Shown here piece after piece: positions 15,776-24,366 of a DNA stretch of 64,000 nt. This DNA is from Bacillota bacterium (GTDB taxonomy: Bacteria > Bacillota > Clostridia > Peptostreptococcales > Anaerovoracaceae). The notes beneath the pieces were generated by a model that was not told where the DNA came from, did no database searches, and saw only the letters and a program-made list of their open reading frames with translations. The DNA lies in the NCBI GenBank assembly GCA_023415235.1, contig JAEZLP010000012.1:1-64000 (forward strand). Reading direction: 5' to 3'. Numbering within the stretch: the stretch's first letter is position 1; the number at the start of each line of letters is the position of its first letter. A program made the position numbers and the translations under genes.

Positions 15776-16666
15776 TTAACTGAACGCTCCTGCGAAATCT
15801 TCTTCGCCATTCATTCCGCCAGGAATTTCACAAAATATCCGGCCTTCTTCCTCTTCCCGCAAACTGGCATATGCGACGGAGAAACTCAGACATCTAAGGA
15901 TCGTCTCCAGTTTAGCTCTCTCTCTTTCTTGATAAGCAATCGCTTCAGAGAAATCAGAAAGCTCGTAAGATTTATCCTTTGGCAATTGAGCAACTTTTTC
16001 GAGCTTCGTCTTGTAATAGTTTGCAATGCTTTCGCCATATTCGTTAAACTGATCAAAGCGCCCCCAGAGGCCGCAATCCATGTCAATGGCGAGCGACTTA
16101 AAATGCGCAGTGGCGGCCGAAATAGCATTGTCCACTAATTCTTTATGCTCTGCAAGCATTGATCCCGGATTTTCTTTAATATATTTTTCATCGCACTGCC
16201 TAAAGCGGTTCCAGGTAAGATCATCGTACGGATAATCACAGAAAGCGTCGACGTCAACACAGAATGGCTCAAATTCATTTGCAATACGGCGATTTTTGTC
16301 CAGAAATTCTAACGCTTGTTCGTATGGCAGGGTTATTTTCCCTGGCTTTGGCGCCGGTTCCTGGTTCAGTGCATTCGGTAGATTTTCTAAATGCGTCAGG
16401 AAATCGCTGATCAGTACATCAGTAACAGCCAATGCTTTGAATCTGGACGCGATCTTCTTATCTTCGAGCTTTGCAGCCTTTTTCTCGTCTTTCTTTACCG
16501 ATAAAAAAGCCAGCGCGAAAAAGATCAGCACCACAACACCAATCCCGATCCCGATCTGCAAAAAATACGGCTCAAGCAGTTTGTATGTGCCATATAAGAT
16601 ACCAACCACCATAATAATCGGCGCGAGAACGATAATTAGTATCATTAATAACGGATCATTTTTCAT
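15776..16666 (-). CDS. Membrane protein with large cytoplasmic helical domain
   Basis: A protein of 296 residues from the ATG at 16666 (AGGAG upstream; an in-frame ATG at 16693 lacks one). Two N-terminal membrane segments (LLMILIIVLAPIIMVVGILY; IGIGIGVVVLIFFALAFLSV), a lysine-rich stretch, then about 220 helical charged residues. Not recognised. It is driven by a consensus promoter with tandem operator-like repeats. Confidence 0.7.
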   Translation of the reverse strand: MKNDPLLMILIIVLAPIIMVVGILYGTYKLLEPYFLQIGIGIGVVVLIFFALAFLSVKKDEKKAAKLEDKKIASRFKALAVTDVLISDFLTHLENLPNALNQEPAPKPGKITLPYEQALEFLDKNRRIANEFEPFCVDVDAFCDYPYDDLTWNRFRQCDEKYIKENPGSMLAEHKELVDNAISAATAHFKSLAIDMDCGLWGRFDQFNEYGESIANYYKTKLEKVAQLPKDKSYELSDFSEAIAYQERERAKLETILRCLSFSVAYASLREEEEGRIFCEIPGGMNGEEDFAGAFS

Positions 16667-16752
16667 GAGCAATCTCCTTTTCTTTTTTTGCAATTAGAAC
16701 TTTATGATGTACTCCCCCCGCCTCTAAAGCGCAGGTTTTCTCACTCGGCTTT

Positions 16753-16802
16753 TACAATATTATACAATATTACTCCTAATGTGTCAATTTTAGTCAATTG
16801 AC
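16753..16802 (-). promoter_or_regulatory. Consensus promoter with tandem 10-mer and dyad
   Basis: On the minus strand TTGACA (16782-16787), 17 bases, TATAAT (16759-16764). The -10 overlaps two perfect tandem copies of TACAATATTA (plus strand, 16753-16772). GTCAAT and ATTGAC form an inverted repeat over the -35. Suggests repressor control of the membrane-protein gene. Confidence 0.65.
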
Positions 16803-17106
16803 ATCAATCAGTGCACATTCTTTCTCTTCAGCACTACGATATCTCGCACATTTTCATCGCCCTTAATTAATTATATTTTACATACCTGGCCTCTGATTGC
16901 AGGTCGGCTCCAGCTCCTCTCCCCCTTACCCCCCTGTAAAAGGCCCTGCGGGGCCAACCAGTTTTCCTTCGTAGTCTTTCAGACTACTTCGAAAAACCCG
17001 TCGCCTTTGGCTCCGGTGTGGAGTTCCCCGACTAGAGCCCATAACTCACGGAGACTCAAATAGGATATAGTATACAGCGCCCCGTTTTTCCAACTTTGAG
17101 CACTTT
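16803..17106. other. Non-coding, hairpin-rich region downstream of rep
   Basis: No gene seen. GGCCC/GGGCC and TTCGTAGTCT/AGACTACTTCGAA form stable hairpins at about 16940-17000. The location behind the replication gene would fit termination of rep or an origin-proximal structure; undecided. Confidence 0.35.
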
Positions 17107-18516
17107 TTACCACATTCTTCGTACTGTAACCAAAGGAATTGCAAGGGTTTCAGCAATTTCTTTTTGTGTCATTTTTCTCTTTTTCATCTTGCGGATCTGG
17201 GCGGCAAGCTCGGCCTTCTTTTTCGTCTTGTTTTCAGTATAACCAAGGACTTTCGCGGCTGTATCACGATGGCAACCGACTTCGAGGGCGATCATTTTCA
17301 CGGACAATCCTTGTTCAGCGAGACTGTAGATCATGGAATCCCTGTGATATTTGTCTGCATTCCTTTTTTCATCTCGTGTCTTATTACGCCCTTCATTTCT
17401 GTCGGTTCTCGGATAGATACCATATTTGTCCTGCTCCTCGGCATTAATATACAGCCAATCAATCAAGGTTTCATTTTTAAAGAACAGACAGTCATGATCG
17501 TCTATGTAATCAACGATGTTCTGATACCGTTCTTTTTGGAACTTGAAAAATTGGTTCAGCTCGATGAGTTTTCGGCGTGCTTCAGGACGGTCCATGAGCT
17601 GGACCGCTGCATTATAATAAACAAACATGAGGAGATCCCGCATCTCCTTGCCGGCGCTGCGGTTCCTGTCTTGAATAAGCCCTTCCACGAGCTGCATCCT
17701 TTTTACATTGACCAAGCTGTGCTCATTTCTATGTTTTTCATCGATCTGGATATTGGTATGCTTCTGCTTTTTCGGCTTAGTAATTTTGATTTCAGAGCGT
17801 TCTTTTGGTACGTATGGCGGCAAGTACGCTTCGAGCTCTTGGAGCGTGAATCGCCCACCTAAGACAGCATATTGGCCATAAGTGCCCGTCACCGTGTTAT
17901 AACTCCCCGGAAGTCTGTATAACCCACACGGACGCCCGGATGCGGCTGCATCGATTTCCAGACCTTCCAGTTCTTCTGGATATTCCACGAGAAGATCCTG
18001 GATCTTTTGAACAAGTCCTTTGCTCACGTACTTATATTTGCCCATCATGGACCGGAAAGCCTGCTCTAGCGTAAACCACAACTGAATACCTCTACCGCTC
18101 TTGTTGATGAGTGAAGGCTCTGGAAATTCACCGTAAGTAATCAGATCTCGATATAAACGGCCCAGGAAGAAATCGGCAAGCCGATTGGCTTCGTCAACGG
18201 GTTTCCCATGGCAATCTATATCTAAGATGATATTATGGAGTGAAAAGACATATTCATTTTGCCTTTTATTGAAGAAGAAATCATTGGCCGTTACGTAGGT
18301 ATCCTCTTTCCTGAGTGTTATTTCGGCGATATGATCCATTATCTGATTATTGTCACAGATGCCAACGCAGAGAAAATCCTCCCGGTGCTTTACATTGAAA
18401 TGCACCCGGCCCTTATAATCTCCAGCGTAGGCCTGTCCAAAAAATTCGGATAAGGTCTTTGGGACGGTCTGAACATACTGTTCATATTGAAAGTCATGTG
18501 CGAATGCGACGGACAT
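17107..18516 (-). CDS. AEP-primase-like replication protein
   Basis: A protein of 469 residues. Residues about 90-220 carry archaeo-eukaryotic primase-like motifs: NIILDIDCHGKP (DxD), SGRGIQLWFTLE (the position of the sxH motif, with Gln in place of His) and GLEIDAAASGRPCGLYRLPGSYN. The C-terminal ~110 residues have two helix-turn-helix-like repeats (GLSVKMIALEVGCHRDTAAK; MTQKEIAETLAIPLVTVRR), plausible for origin binding. Such proteins start replication of plasmids and integrative elements in Bacillota. A long leader upstream seems to be crossed by an opposing small transcript. Confidence 0.7.
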   Translation of the reverse strand: MSVAFAHDFQYEQYVQTVPKTLSEFFGQAYAGDYKGRVHFNVKHREDFLCVGICDNNQIMDHIAEITLRKEDTYVTANDFFFNKRQNEYVFSLHNIILDIDCHGKPVDEANRLADFFLGRLYRDLITYGEFPEPSLINKSGRGIQLWFTLEQAFRSMMGKYKYVSKGLVQKIQDLLVEYPEELEGLEIDAAASGRPCGLYRLPGSYNTVTGTYGQYAVLGGRFTLQELEAYLPPYVPKERSEIKITKPKKQKHTNIQIDEKHRNEHSLVNVKRMQLVEGLIQDRNRSAGKEMRDLLMFVYYNAAVQLMDRPEARRKLIELNQFFKFQKERYQNIVDYIDDHDCLFFKNETLIDWLYINAEEQDKYGIYPRTDRNEGRNKTRDEKRNADKYHRDSMIYSLAEQGLSVKMIALEVGCHRDTAAKVLGYTENKTKKKAELAAQIRKMKKRKMTQKEIAETLAIPLVTVRRMW

Positions 18517-18554
18517 AAAAACACCTCAATTCCTTGAAATTTGAGGCGTTATGC

Positions 18555-18583
18555 TTGACATTTTCGTAATTTTAAAATATAAT
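18555..18583 (+). promoter_or_regulatory. Consensus sigma-A promoter of the putative antisense RNA
   Basis: TTGACA, exactly 17 bases, TATAAT: a perfect promoter pointing away from rep into a region without an ORF, followed by a terminator about 65-95 bases downstream. Confidence 0.85.
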
Positions 18584-18589
18584 ACCTTT

Positions 18590-18677
18590 TGCGAAGAAGG
18601 ATATTAAGTATCTTATTACTAAGTATCGAAGCAAAACACCGAAGGGGTGAGTGTTGGTAGCACTCACTTCTTTTTTT
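18590..18677 (+). ncRNA. Putative antisense (countertranscript) RNA of the rep leader
   Basis: It starts about 7 bases after the promoter at 18555-18583 and ends in GTGAGTG-TTGGTAG-CACTCAC (18647-18667) followed by a T-run, about 88 nt in all, with no reading frame. If rep is transcribed from the promoter at about 18903-18933, this RNA is fully complementary to the rep leader. That arrangement is typical of plasmid copy-number control. Inference from layout only. Confidence 0.55.
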
Positions 18678-18770
18678 CAATAAAGCAACATTATTTGGTC
18701 CGCACATTTCCCCTTTAAAAAATTGAAGTCCTGGTGTTTTTCAAGTGTTGATATGAGGATCAGTCAGGAA

Positions 18771-18785
18771 GGTGTTGGTAGCACC
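18771..18785. repeat. Second hairpin with the same TTGGTAG loop
   Basis: GGTG-TTGGTAG-CACC repeats the loop and stem core of the sRNA terminator (GTGTTGGTAGCAC at 18651-18663 and 18772-18784). A loop-loop contact between transcripts is conceivable. Confidence 0.5.
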
Positions 18786-18825
18786 GACCGACAGGGCTTT
18801 ATTGCTGGCCTGGTTCAAAAAAACC

Positions 18826-18890
18826 AAAAAGGAGCTTTTCATTTCTTGCACTCAATCGTGCATTGAAATAAAAAACTCCTTCTTAAATTC
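18826..18890 (-). promoter_or_regulatory. Leader hairpin, copy C of the three-copy family
   Basis: On the minus strand TTTAAGAAGGAGTTTTTTAT, ATTTC, GCAC-gattga-GTGC, GAAAT, GCTCC and five T. GGAG/CTCC, ATTTC/GAAAT and GCAC/GTGC pair. A terminator or attenuator at the head of the rep leader. Confidence 0.55.
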
Positions 18891-18902
18891 GAACGCCTGT
18901 TT

Positions 18903-18933
18903 ATAATATGGATTGTCAGAAAGTAAAAGTCAA
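18903..18933 (-). promoter_or_regulatory. Probable rep promoter
   Basis: On the minus strand TTGACT followed, 17 bases on, by CATATT (or 19 bases on by TATTAT). It would give rep a leader of about 380 bases running through copy C and the antisense region. Confidence 0.45.
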
Positions 18934-19367
18934 CTTTCTCTATTTCTATGTCAAGTTTATATGCTTGACAGTTTGGTCTTATGTTTATCCCACACCCCTT
19001 CTATCATGAAACTAATTTTTCTGTCCAGCTAAGTATAGCCATAACAACATTTGAGATTAGTAAAACAAATAAAAGTCTCCCAGACTTTATTAATCAGTTT
19101 GCTTTTGAGGCTGAAAAAGAAGTATATATAAAGTATGTCTTATATAATTTGAGAAGGAGGTTTTGGGCTATGATTAAGAATTCTTAGAAAGAAACAGTAA
19201 AATTGGACTTTTAAAAAACAACGTGATATTATACAAAATATGAAGCCACCTTATGGAATTCTGATGCTCTATTCTGAATTCCATGGTAATAAAAATATGG
19301 ACATACTTTGTCCGCCAAATTGAAAATGTAATAAGAATTCCCTGGTCATCCAGGGAGATATAGAGAA

Positions 19368-19453
19368 AGCCTTTCTCTATAGTGTGTAAAAATTCTATCA
19401 GGGCTATCCCTACTGCGGATACCCGTTACTCACTATGGAGCGAAGGCTTTTTT
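19368..19453 (+). promoter_or_regulatory. Attenuator-like hairpin before xis
   Basis: AGCCTTTCTCTATAGTG at 19368 pairs with CACTATGGAGCGAAGGCT, followed by TTTTT at 19449. A smaller hairpin, CCCTGG/CCAGGG, stands just before it. A terminator in the leader of the xis-int operon suggests control of excision. Upstream, AGAAGGAGG precedes a five-codon ORF (MIKNS) ending at 19187. Confidence 0.5.
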
Positions 19454-19507
19454 GATTGTGAAAATTGTAAGGTATTGGCTTACTTTTGCAAGAAAGGAGA
19501 ATTGAAA

Positions 19508-19696
19508 ATGATCAACATTCAACAAGTGTACGAGGATACAGATGTTTTAACTGTCGAAGAAGTCGAAGAAATCCTTAGAATTTCAAGAACAAAAGCCTAT
19601 GAGTTTGTTAATTCCGGTGCATTCCCGGTTAAAAGAATTGGTAGAACTATTCGTATTCCAAGACGTAGTTTCTATGAATGGCTAAATAGAAATTAA
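19508..19696 (+). CDS. Excisionase-like HTH protein
   Basis: A protein of 62 residues from the ATG at 19508 (AAAGGAG upstream). LTVEEVEEILRISRTKAYEF and IGRTIRIPRRSFYEWL are the MerR-like winged HTH_17 pattern of Tn916-type excisionases. It sits directly before the integrase gene, the usual xis-int order. Expected to bend DNA at the attachment ends and direct the integrase to excision. Confidence 0.85.
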   Translation: MINIQQVYEDTDVLTVEEVEEILRISRTKAYEFVNSGAFPVKRIGRTIRIPRRSFYEWLNRN

Positions 19697-19767
19697 TCCG
19701 CTGATCCTGCAGGAAGGTATAAAAAATCCTGCAGGATCACTTTAAAAATACAAAAGGAGCAAAACAA

Positions 19768-21051
19768 ATGCAAGATGTTAAAACATACATTGATAAATAC
19801 CAAGTATTAAAGTCCAGGAAACAAGGTTCTAATGGAACCAAAGAAGACCGCTGGCTCGTTCGGTATAAATACTACGACGAAAATGGGAAAAGCCATGATA
19901 GTAAGAAAAGCGGTTTTACAACAAAGCGTGAGGCAACAAAATTTGCCGATTCATTAAAGGGAGATCGGGTAATCGTCGCACCGAATAAAATGAGTATGAA
20001 CGATCTATTAAATCTTTGGTTTGATGACTACAGGAGCGATGATGATCTGGCAGAGAATACCATCCTGTGGCACCATTACAACCTCTTGTATCTTCGCAAG
20101 GAGTTAGGTGCCAAGAAGCTTCAAGAGACAGATCTTGCAGTCATTAATAGATTTTTTGAGGTGCTGAAAGAGCCTCAAGTGAAAAAGAATGGGAAAAAGA
20201 TAGTTCTTAGCAAAACATCGATAAAAAACATTCGCAGAACGCTTAGACAGGCTTTTGATTTTGGAGTAGAAAAGGGCTATGTCTTGAAAAACCCTCTGCT
20301 GGCCCAGAAGAAAAAAAAGAGCACAAAAAAGTCCCTCGACAGTCAAGGTTCAACTTTCGTAGCTACAACGATTCCCCAGATCAGAATCATTGAGTTGATC
20401 GAGAAAATCGAAGATCCCATATTTAAATTGGTAATTGCCCTGGCTGGCTTGCTCGGCCTCCGTCGAGGTGAAATCCGAGGGCTCTCATGGGGCGATATTG
20501 ATTTCGAAAGAAAGATTTTGAACGTCAGAAAGCAACTTCACGCGAGAGCTTCTGTTAGAGGCAATTTAAAGACGCCTTACAGCATTCGGACACTTCCACT
20601 TTCCGACTATGTAATTGGGCTTTTACTAACCGTAGAAGAGCTGCAAAACCAAGCGAAAATCACACATGGAGAAGAAAAGTATTCTTCAAACCTTATTTTT
20701 TTGCATTTGCGGGATCCGAAGTACATCGGCAAACCATACTCAACAAATTTCTACTCAGACTCTCTTGAAAACGCATTAATTAAGAATGAATTTTTACCAA
20801 TGCGCCTACATGACTTAAGACACTCTTTTGGTTCAAATCTTCTTTATCAAGGTGTTGATATCATTACCGTTTCCGAGCTGATGGGGCATTCTTCTGTGGC
20901 AATAACACTTGACGTCTATGCTCATGTTATTAAAGAGCATAGAGCAGAAAAAGAAAAGATGATTAACCTAAACATCGAAGATACTGTTAATCAATATAAA
21001 GACAGTTCTAAAAGTGTAGAATTATCCAACATATCACCCAGTAACACCTAA
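19768..21051 (+). CDS. int: Tyrosine recombinase integrase, Tn916-like
   Basis: A protein of 427 residues. N-terminal arm-binding domain (WLVRYKYYDENGKSHDSKKS), SAM-like core-binding domain (about 75-175) and the catalytic domain: GLRRGEIRGL (Arg I), HDLRHSFGSNLL (HxxR), GHSSVAITLDVYAHV (His and the Tyr nucleophile). Closest in type to integrases of Tn916/ICE elements. It ends 92 bp from the 3' end of a tRNA-Ser gene, so this tRNA is the probable target, and the element lies to the left. Confidence 0.95.
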   Translation: MQDVKTYIDKYQVLKSRKQGSNGTKEDRWLVRYKYYDENGKSHDSKKSGFTTKREATKFADSLKGDRVIVAPNKMSMNDLLNLWFDDYRSDDDLAENTILWHHYNLLYLRKELGAKKLQETDLAVINRFFEVLKEPQVKKNGKKIVLSKTSIKNIRRTLRQAFDFGVEKGYVLKNPLLAQKKKKSTKKSLDSQGSTFVATTIPQIRIIELIEKIEDPIFKLVIALAGLLGLRRGEIRGLSWGDIDFERKILNVRKQLHARASVRGNLKTPYSIRTLPLSDYVIGLLLTVEELQNQAKITHGEEKYSSNLIFLHLRDPKYIGKPYSTNFYSDSLENALIKNEFLPMRLHDLRHSFGSNLLYQGVDIITVSELMGHSSVAITLDVYAHVIKEHRAEKEKMINLNIEDTVNQYKDSSKSVELSNISPSNT

Positions 21052-21101
21052 TTCTAAAGTTCCCTGGGAAGGTTATGGGAAGATTACAATAATAAGAAGC
21101 A

Positions 21102-21134
21102 AATGGCTCTGGGCTTTAATAACCCAGAGCCATT
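21102..21134. terminator. Terminator between int and tRNA-Ser
   Basis: AATGGCTCTGGG and CCCAGAGCCATT form a perfect 12-bp stem with a 9-base loop. Little T-run; probably bidirectional. Confidence 0.65.
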
Positions 21135-21142
21135 GCATTCAT

Positions 21143-21229
21143 TGGCGGAGAGCACGGGACTCGAACCCGCGGGACTCATCGTCTTACTCGCTTTCCAGGC
21201 GAGCTCCTTAGCCACTCGGTCAACTCTCC
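21143..21229 (-). tRNA. tRNA-Ser(GGA)
   Basis: On the minus strand: acceptor GGAGAGT pairs with GCTCTCC, a long variable arm (class II), anticodon loop CTGGAAA giving anticodon GGA, T-loop GGTTCGAGTCC, discriminator G and encoded CCA. The 3' end faces the integrase gene. An intact copy at this position fits reconstitution after integration. Confidence 0.95.
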
Positions 21230-21465
21230 ATAACGATTTCCCGATGCAAGCTCGGGCTGGTGACCTTTGTAAGACACATCTAATAATCTAACATAGATTC
21301 ATTGAAAATGCAAGTCCTTCCGCGAGAAAATATTTGCATTCAAATTACGGAATTAATTGAATTTTTACCCACAAAATTTTAAGCCCTGCAAGTAATTGAA
21401 GTATAACCTCTTCGCAGGCAGTAATTAATGCTAAGAACCGAGCTGCATTGGGGATTGATCCTGTT
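21230..21465. other. Intergenic region beyond tRNA-Ser
   Basis: No gene or clear element seen; presumably the tRNA promoter on the minus strand and chromosome junction. Confidence 0.4.
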
Positions 21466-21502
21466 AAAAAGAAGTCCGATGGACCGGCCATCGGACTTCT
21501 TT
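21466..21502 (-). terminator. Terminator of the lipoprotein gene
   Basis: AAGAAGTCCGATGG and CCATCGGACTTCTT form a perfect 14-bp stem, with a T-run on the minus strand. Confidence 0.85.
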
Positions 21503-21515
21503 GGATGGTTTGTGA

Positions 21516-21992
21516 TTAGATGGTATTTACATTAAAGAGAATGCTGATCTTTTCTCCGTCATACTTGCTGATCGTTATCATGATACCGTACTGGTCCTTG
21601 TCACCCATAAGGATAAAGGAATCATCCCTTTTATCCTCCACGGTGATATTGCCGTCCTTCAGGATGTCCTTGCAGTACTCCGCCGCTTCATCAAACGTCA
21701 TTCCGGTCGTGAAGATAATGCCCATCGCATTTGACGCTCCGTCGGCGTTCACATTGACAATATTTGCATCCTCCGGCAGTGGAAACACTTCATCGGGATA
21801 ATCGTCCGGGAGACTCAGGTTTTCTCCTGTTTCCCCAAGGCTCACCTCTATGCCTGTGTTTTCCGCTTCCTCCAATGATTCCTGCGCCTGTAGGGCCGCA
21901 TCTTCTGCAGCATCCTGGCCGCCACCGCCGGAACAGCCGATCAAAGCTGAAGCGAATACGATCAGGATAAATAAAGCCAGACTTTTTTTCAT
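21516..21992 (-). CDS. Predicted lipoprotein
   Basis: A protein of 158 residues from the ATG at 21992 (AAAGGGG upstream). The signal peptide ends in the lipobox ALIGC, lipidated Cys near residue 20. Mature part: acidic linker, then a small alpha/beta domain (MTFDEAAEYCKDILKDGNIT; QYGIMITISKYDGEKISILF). Function unknown; displayed on the outer face of the membrane. It may be cotranscribed with the SLH protein upstream. Confidence 0.8.
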   Translation of the reverse strand: MKKSLALFILIVFASALIGCSGGGGQDAAEDAALQAQESLEEAENTGIEVSLGETGENLSLPDDYPDEVFPLPEDANIVNVNADGASNAMGIIFTTGMTFDEAAEYCKDILKDGNITVEDKRDDSFILMGDKDQYGIMITISKYDGEKISILFNVNTI

Positions 21993-22044
21993 ATGTTGTC
22001 CCCTTTCCATCTGCGTAATCGTGACTTAAATTCCGGCAGCCCTG

Positions 22045-23067
22045 TTATTTATACTTTTCATACGTTCTGACTACGATCAGTACGGTCTGCTCTCTTGTTG
22101 TGGTTCCTTTCGGATTTACAAAACCGTTGCTTCCCTTTATAAAACCATTCTTATTCATGAATTTAACAGATTCGAGCGCCCAGGAGGAAATCTGTTTTTC
22201 ATCGCTGAATTTCTCTGCTCCCGCGGTGCTGAAGTCCGCATTTGGATTGATTGTTTTCACGGCGCGAAGCATCATTGCAGCCACCTGCTCTCTGTTTGTC
22301 AGGTCATTGGGTGCAAATTTGCCGTTTCCTATCCCGTTCACAATTCCCAGTTCATAGGCCTTATAAATCTGCGGATTCCGGGTGTCGGTGAAAGCGCTTG
22401 TATTGCTGTAGCTGGCTTCCCCTACGATTTTTTCATAGAGCTTCATAATGACTTCACACAATTCTTCCCGTGTAATCGGCTGGCTCATATTATCCTTAAT
22501 CTTATCTGTGATAAACCCATATTCATCCGCCTTGTCGAGCTCGGCAACGGCCCATGAACTGGCTCCGCCATAATTTCTCTGATAGGCGCTGATTGCGGTG
22601 GAAGCCACGTTGGAATAAGGGGAATACACCGGATCTGCGGCAATCCTGTTCCCATATTCATCTTCTCCCGCCACGGGGTAATAACCGAACCTCACGCGGA
22701 ACTGATATACATTCGCCTTGATATCGATTTCTCCATTGATCCCCATGTCCTGAGGATTCATATCGATCACAGGACCTACCAGGAATTGCACGGCTCCCGC
22801 CGATTCCCAGCTGCCGCTTCCGACCTTGCATTCCACCTCATAAAACAAATCCGCCCCATATTCCGCGCCATCTTCATACAAGGTTTTTACTGATGCAGGA
22901 ACATTCATCTTTAACGTGAAATAAGGGTATCCATCCACATCGTTTTTCACTTCAACCGCAAGATTTTCCGGCGCCTGAATCCCTTTAAAGGTTGGCCCAT
23001 CGGCGTAGATCATGCCCGACGCAGCCATGATCAGGCAAAGAGCGACTGCAATTATCCTTTTCTTCAT
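22045..23067 (-). CDS. S-layer homology (SLH) domain protein
   Basis: A protein of 340 residues from MKKRIIAVAL (ATG 23067; an ATG at 23082 is the alternative). A signal peptide is followed by a beta-rich N-terminal domain (~30-165), then SLH-type repeats: SSWAVAELDKADEYGFI with ITREELCEVIMKLYE, FTDTRNPQIYKAYELGIVNG with NREQVAAMMLRAV, and SSWALESVKFMNKNGFIKG with TREQTVLIVVR. SLH domains bind pyruvylated secondary wall polymer, so the protein is attached to the cell wall. Three SLH units and an unknown ligand domain. Confidence 0.9.
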   Translation of the reverse strand: MKKRIIAVALCLIMAASGMIYADGPTFKGIQAPENLAVEVKNDVDGYPYFTLKMNVPASVKTLYEDGAEYGADLFYEVECKVGSGSWESAGAVQFLVGPVIDMNPQDMGINGEIDIKANVYQFRVRFGYYPVAGEDEYGNRIAADPVYSPYSNVASTAISAYQRNYGGASSWAVAELDKADEYGFITDKIKDNMSQPITREELCEVIMKLYEKIVGEASYSNTSAFTDTRNPQIYKAYELGIVNGIGNGKFAPNDLTNREQVAAMMLRAVKTINPNADFSTAGAEKFSDEKQISSWALESVKFMNKNGFIKGSNGFVNPKGTTTREQTVLIVVRTYEKYK

Positions 23068-23248
23068 CCTTCTCAACTCCATTCTTTGATTTGTACCTAT
23101 ACTGCTCTTAGATTTGTACCTATACTACCATGCAGCGCTCCGGATATTTTCTTCAATAAGTCCATCATTTTTTCAAAAAGTACCCTTTTATGCAATAATA
23201 AAGCGGAAATGACGGAATCGCTTTCCGTGATATTTCCCGCATAAAAAA

Positions 23249-23272
23249 ATGTCCGTCTTAAAGACGGACAAG
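23249..23272 (-). terminator. Terminator of the AraC-type gene
   Basis: TGTCCGTCT-TAA-AGACGGACA stem-loop followed by a T-run on the minus strand. Confidence 0.85.
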
Positions 23273-23284
23273 GCAGATAGACGG

Positions 23285-24169
23285 TTATGATTCCTTTTTC
23301 CAGTATTCCTTCGGCGACATGTTCATATTGCGCTTGAAGACGGTTGAGAAGTGACCGGAATTCACAAAGCCGCACATTCTTGCGACTTCCTCCATGGTGT
23401 GTTCTTTTTTTCTGAGCAGCTCCTTTGCCTTATGCAAGCGGATCTCCATCAGGTATTGGTATGGTGTCTGACCGGTGCTTTCCTTGAAAACCCTCTTAAA
23501 ATGGCTCGGGCTCAGATAGATCAAATTGCAGATATCGCTGATTTTGATATTGGCGCTGTAATATTCCTGCATGAATTCAATCGCCTTGTCGATATAGGGA
23601 TTATCCTTGCCAACCCGATTGATATTTCCCCCATCCTCAGCGTTCAAATCCCGGATGAGCTGAATCACAAGCTGCGCGCAGATGCTTTCCACCATCAGGC
23701 CGCAGGTCTCCCCGTGATTCATAATCTCCCGCTGGAGGTTTCCGATCAGGTCCAGGACCTGCTCGCTGTAGGTATGATGGGCTCTTATGAACTGAAATAC
23801 CTTTCCCCCGGCTGTTTCCGCAGCGACTTTCCGGAAGAAATCTTTATTTACAGCAATATGGATATACTTTCCCTGCTTTACATTCTCGTTGGGCAGGCCA
23901 TATACCTTCTGCCACGGCTCAACGACTAACAGGCTTCCCTTTTTCGTATGATAATCACGGTCATCAATTCTTGTGATCGGCGCTTCCGAGAAAAAGAGGA
24001 TAAAGTGGTAATCATCGATGCAAATCACCTCGCCGGTCGTGAATCTTTCAGGCTCAAAAATAGCGATATGCCGGCATATGGTGGATTTGGTTCTCGAATA
24101 CAGGTCCGAGGGTATCACGTCGATGAAATAACGGAAATCCTTCGTATTTTTGCCCGATGTGTCAGCCAT
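23285..24169 (-). CDS. AraC family transcriptional regulator
   Basis: A protein of 294 residues from the ATG at 24169 (GGAGGG upstream). N-terminal cupin-like sensing domain (~30-170; VICIDDYHFILFFSEAP). The C-terminal ~100 residues are the paired HTH of AraC/XylS: NIKISDICNLIYLSPSHFKR and TMEEVARMCGFVNSGHFSTV ending in NMSPKEYWKK. Ligand unknown. Divergent from the GGDEF gene, so it may control that gene or itself. Confidence 0.93.
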   Translation of the reverse strand: MADTSGKNTKDFRYFIDVIPSDLYSRTKSTICRHIAIFEPERFTTGEVICIDDYHFILFFSEAPITRIDDRDYHTKKGSLLVVEPWQKVYGLPNENVKQGKYIHIAVNKDFFRKVAAETAGGKVFQFIRAHHTYSEQVLDLIGNLQREIMNHGETCGLMVESICAQLVIQLIRDLNAEDGGNINRVGKDNPYIDKAIEFMQEYYSANIKISDICNLIYLSPSHFKRVFKESTGQTPYQYLMEIRLHKAKELLRKKEHTMEEVARMCGFVNSGHFSTVFKRNMNMSPKEYWKKES

Positions 24170-24366
24170 GCTTCCATTCCCTCCGTAAAGATATGTGATA
24201 GTTTGATTATACAATACTTGGATTGGGTTGCAACTAGAAAAAGAGGCTGGCTGATTACGAAAATTATTTTTTTCAACGAAATTAAAGAGATTATTGAATT
24301 ATCTGCCATAAATATTTGAATTTCGACTTAAAATGAAGTATAATTCTACCAATGGGAGGATATTGC

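Noticed and set aside
18981..19187. Open frame of 68 codons before xis
   Set aside because: No ribosome site at its ATG; its end coincides with a separate strong Shine-Dalgarno and 5-codon ORF. Probably leader DNA.
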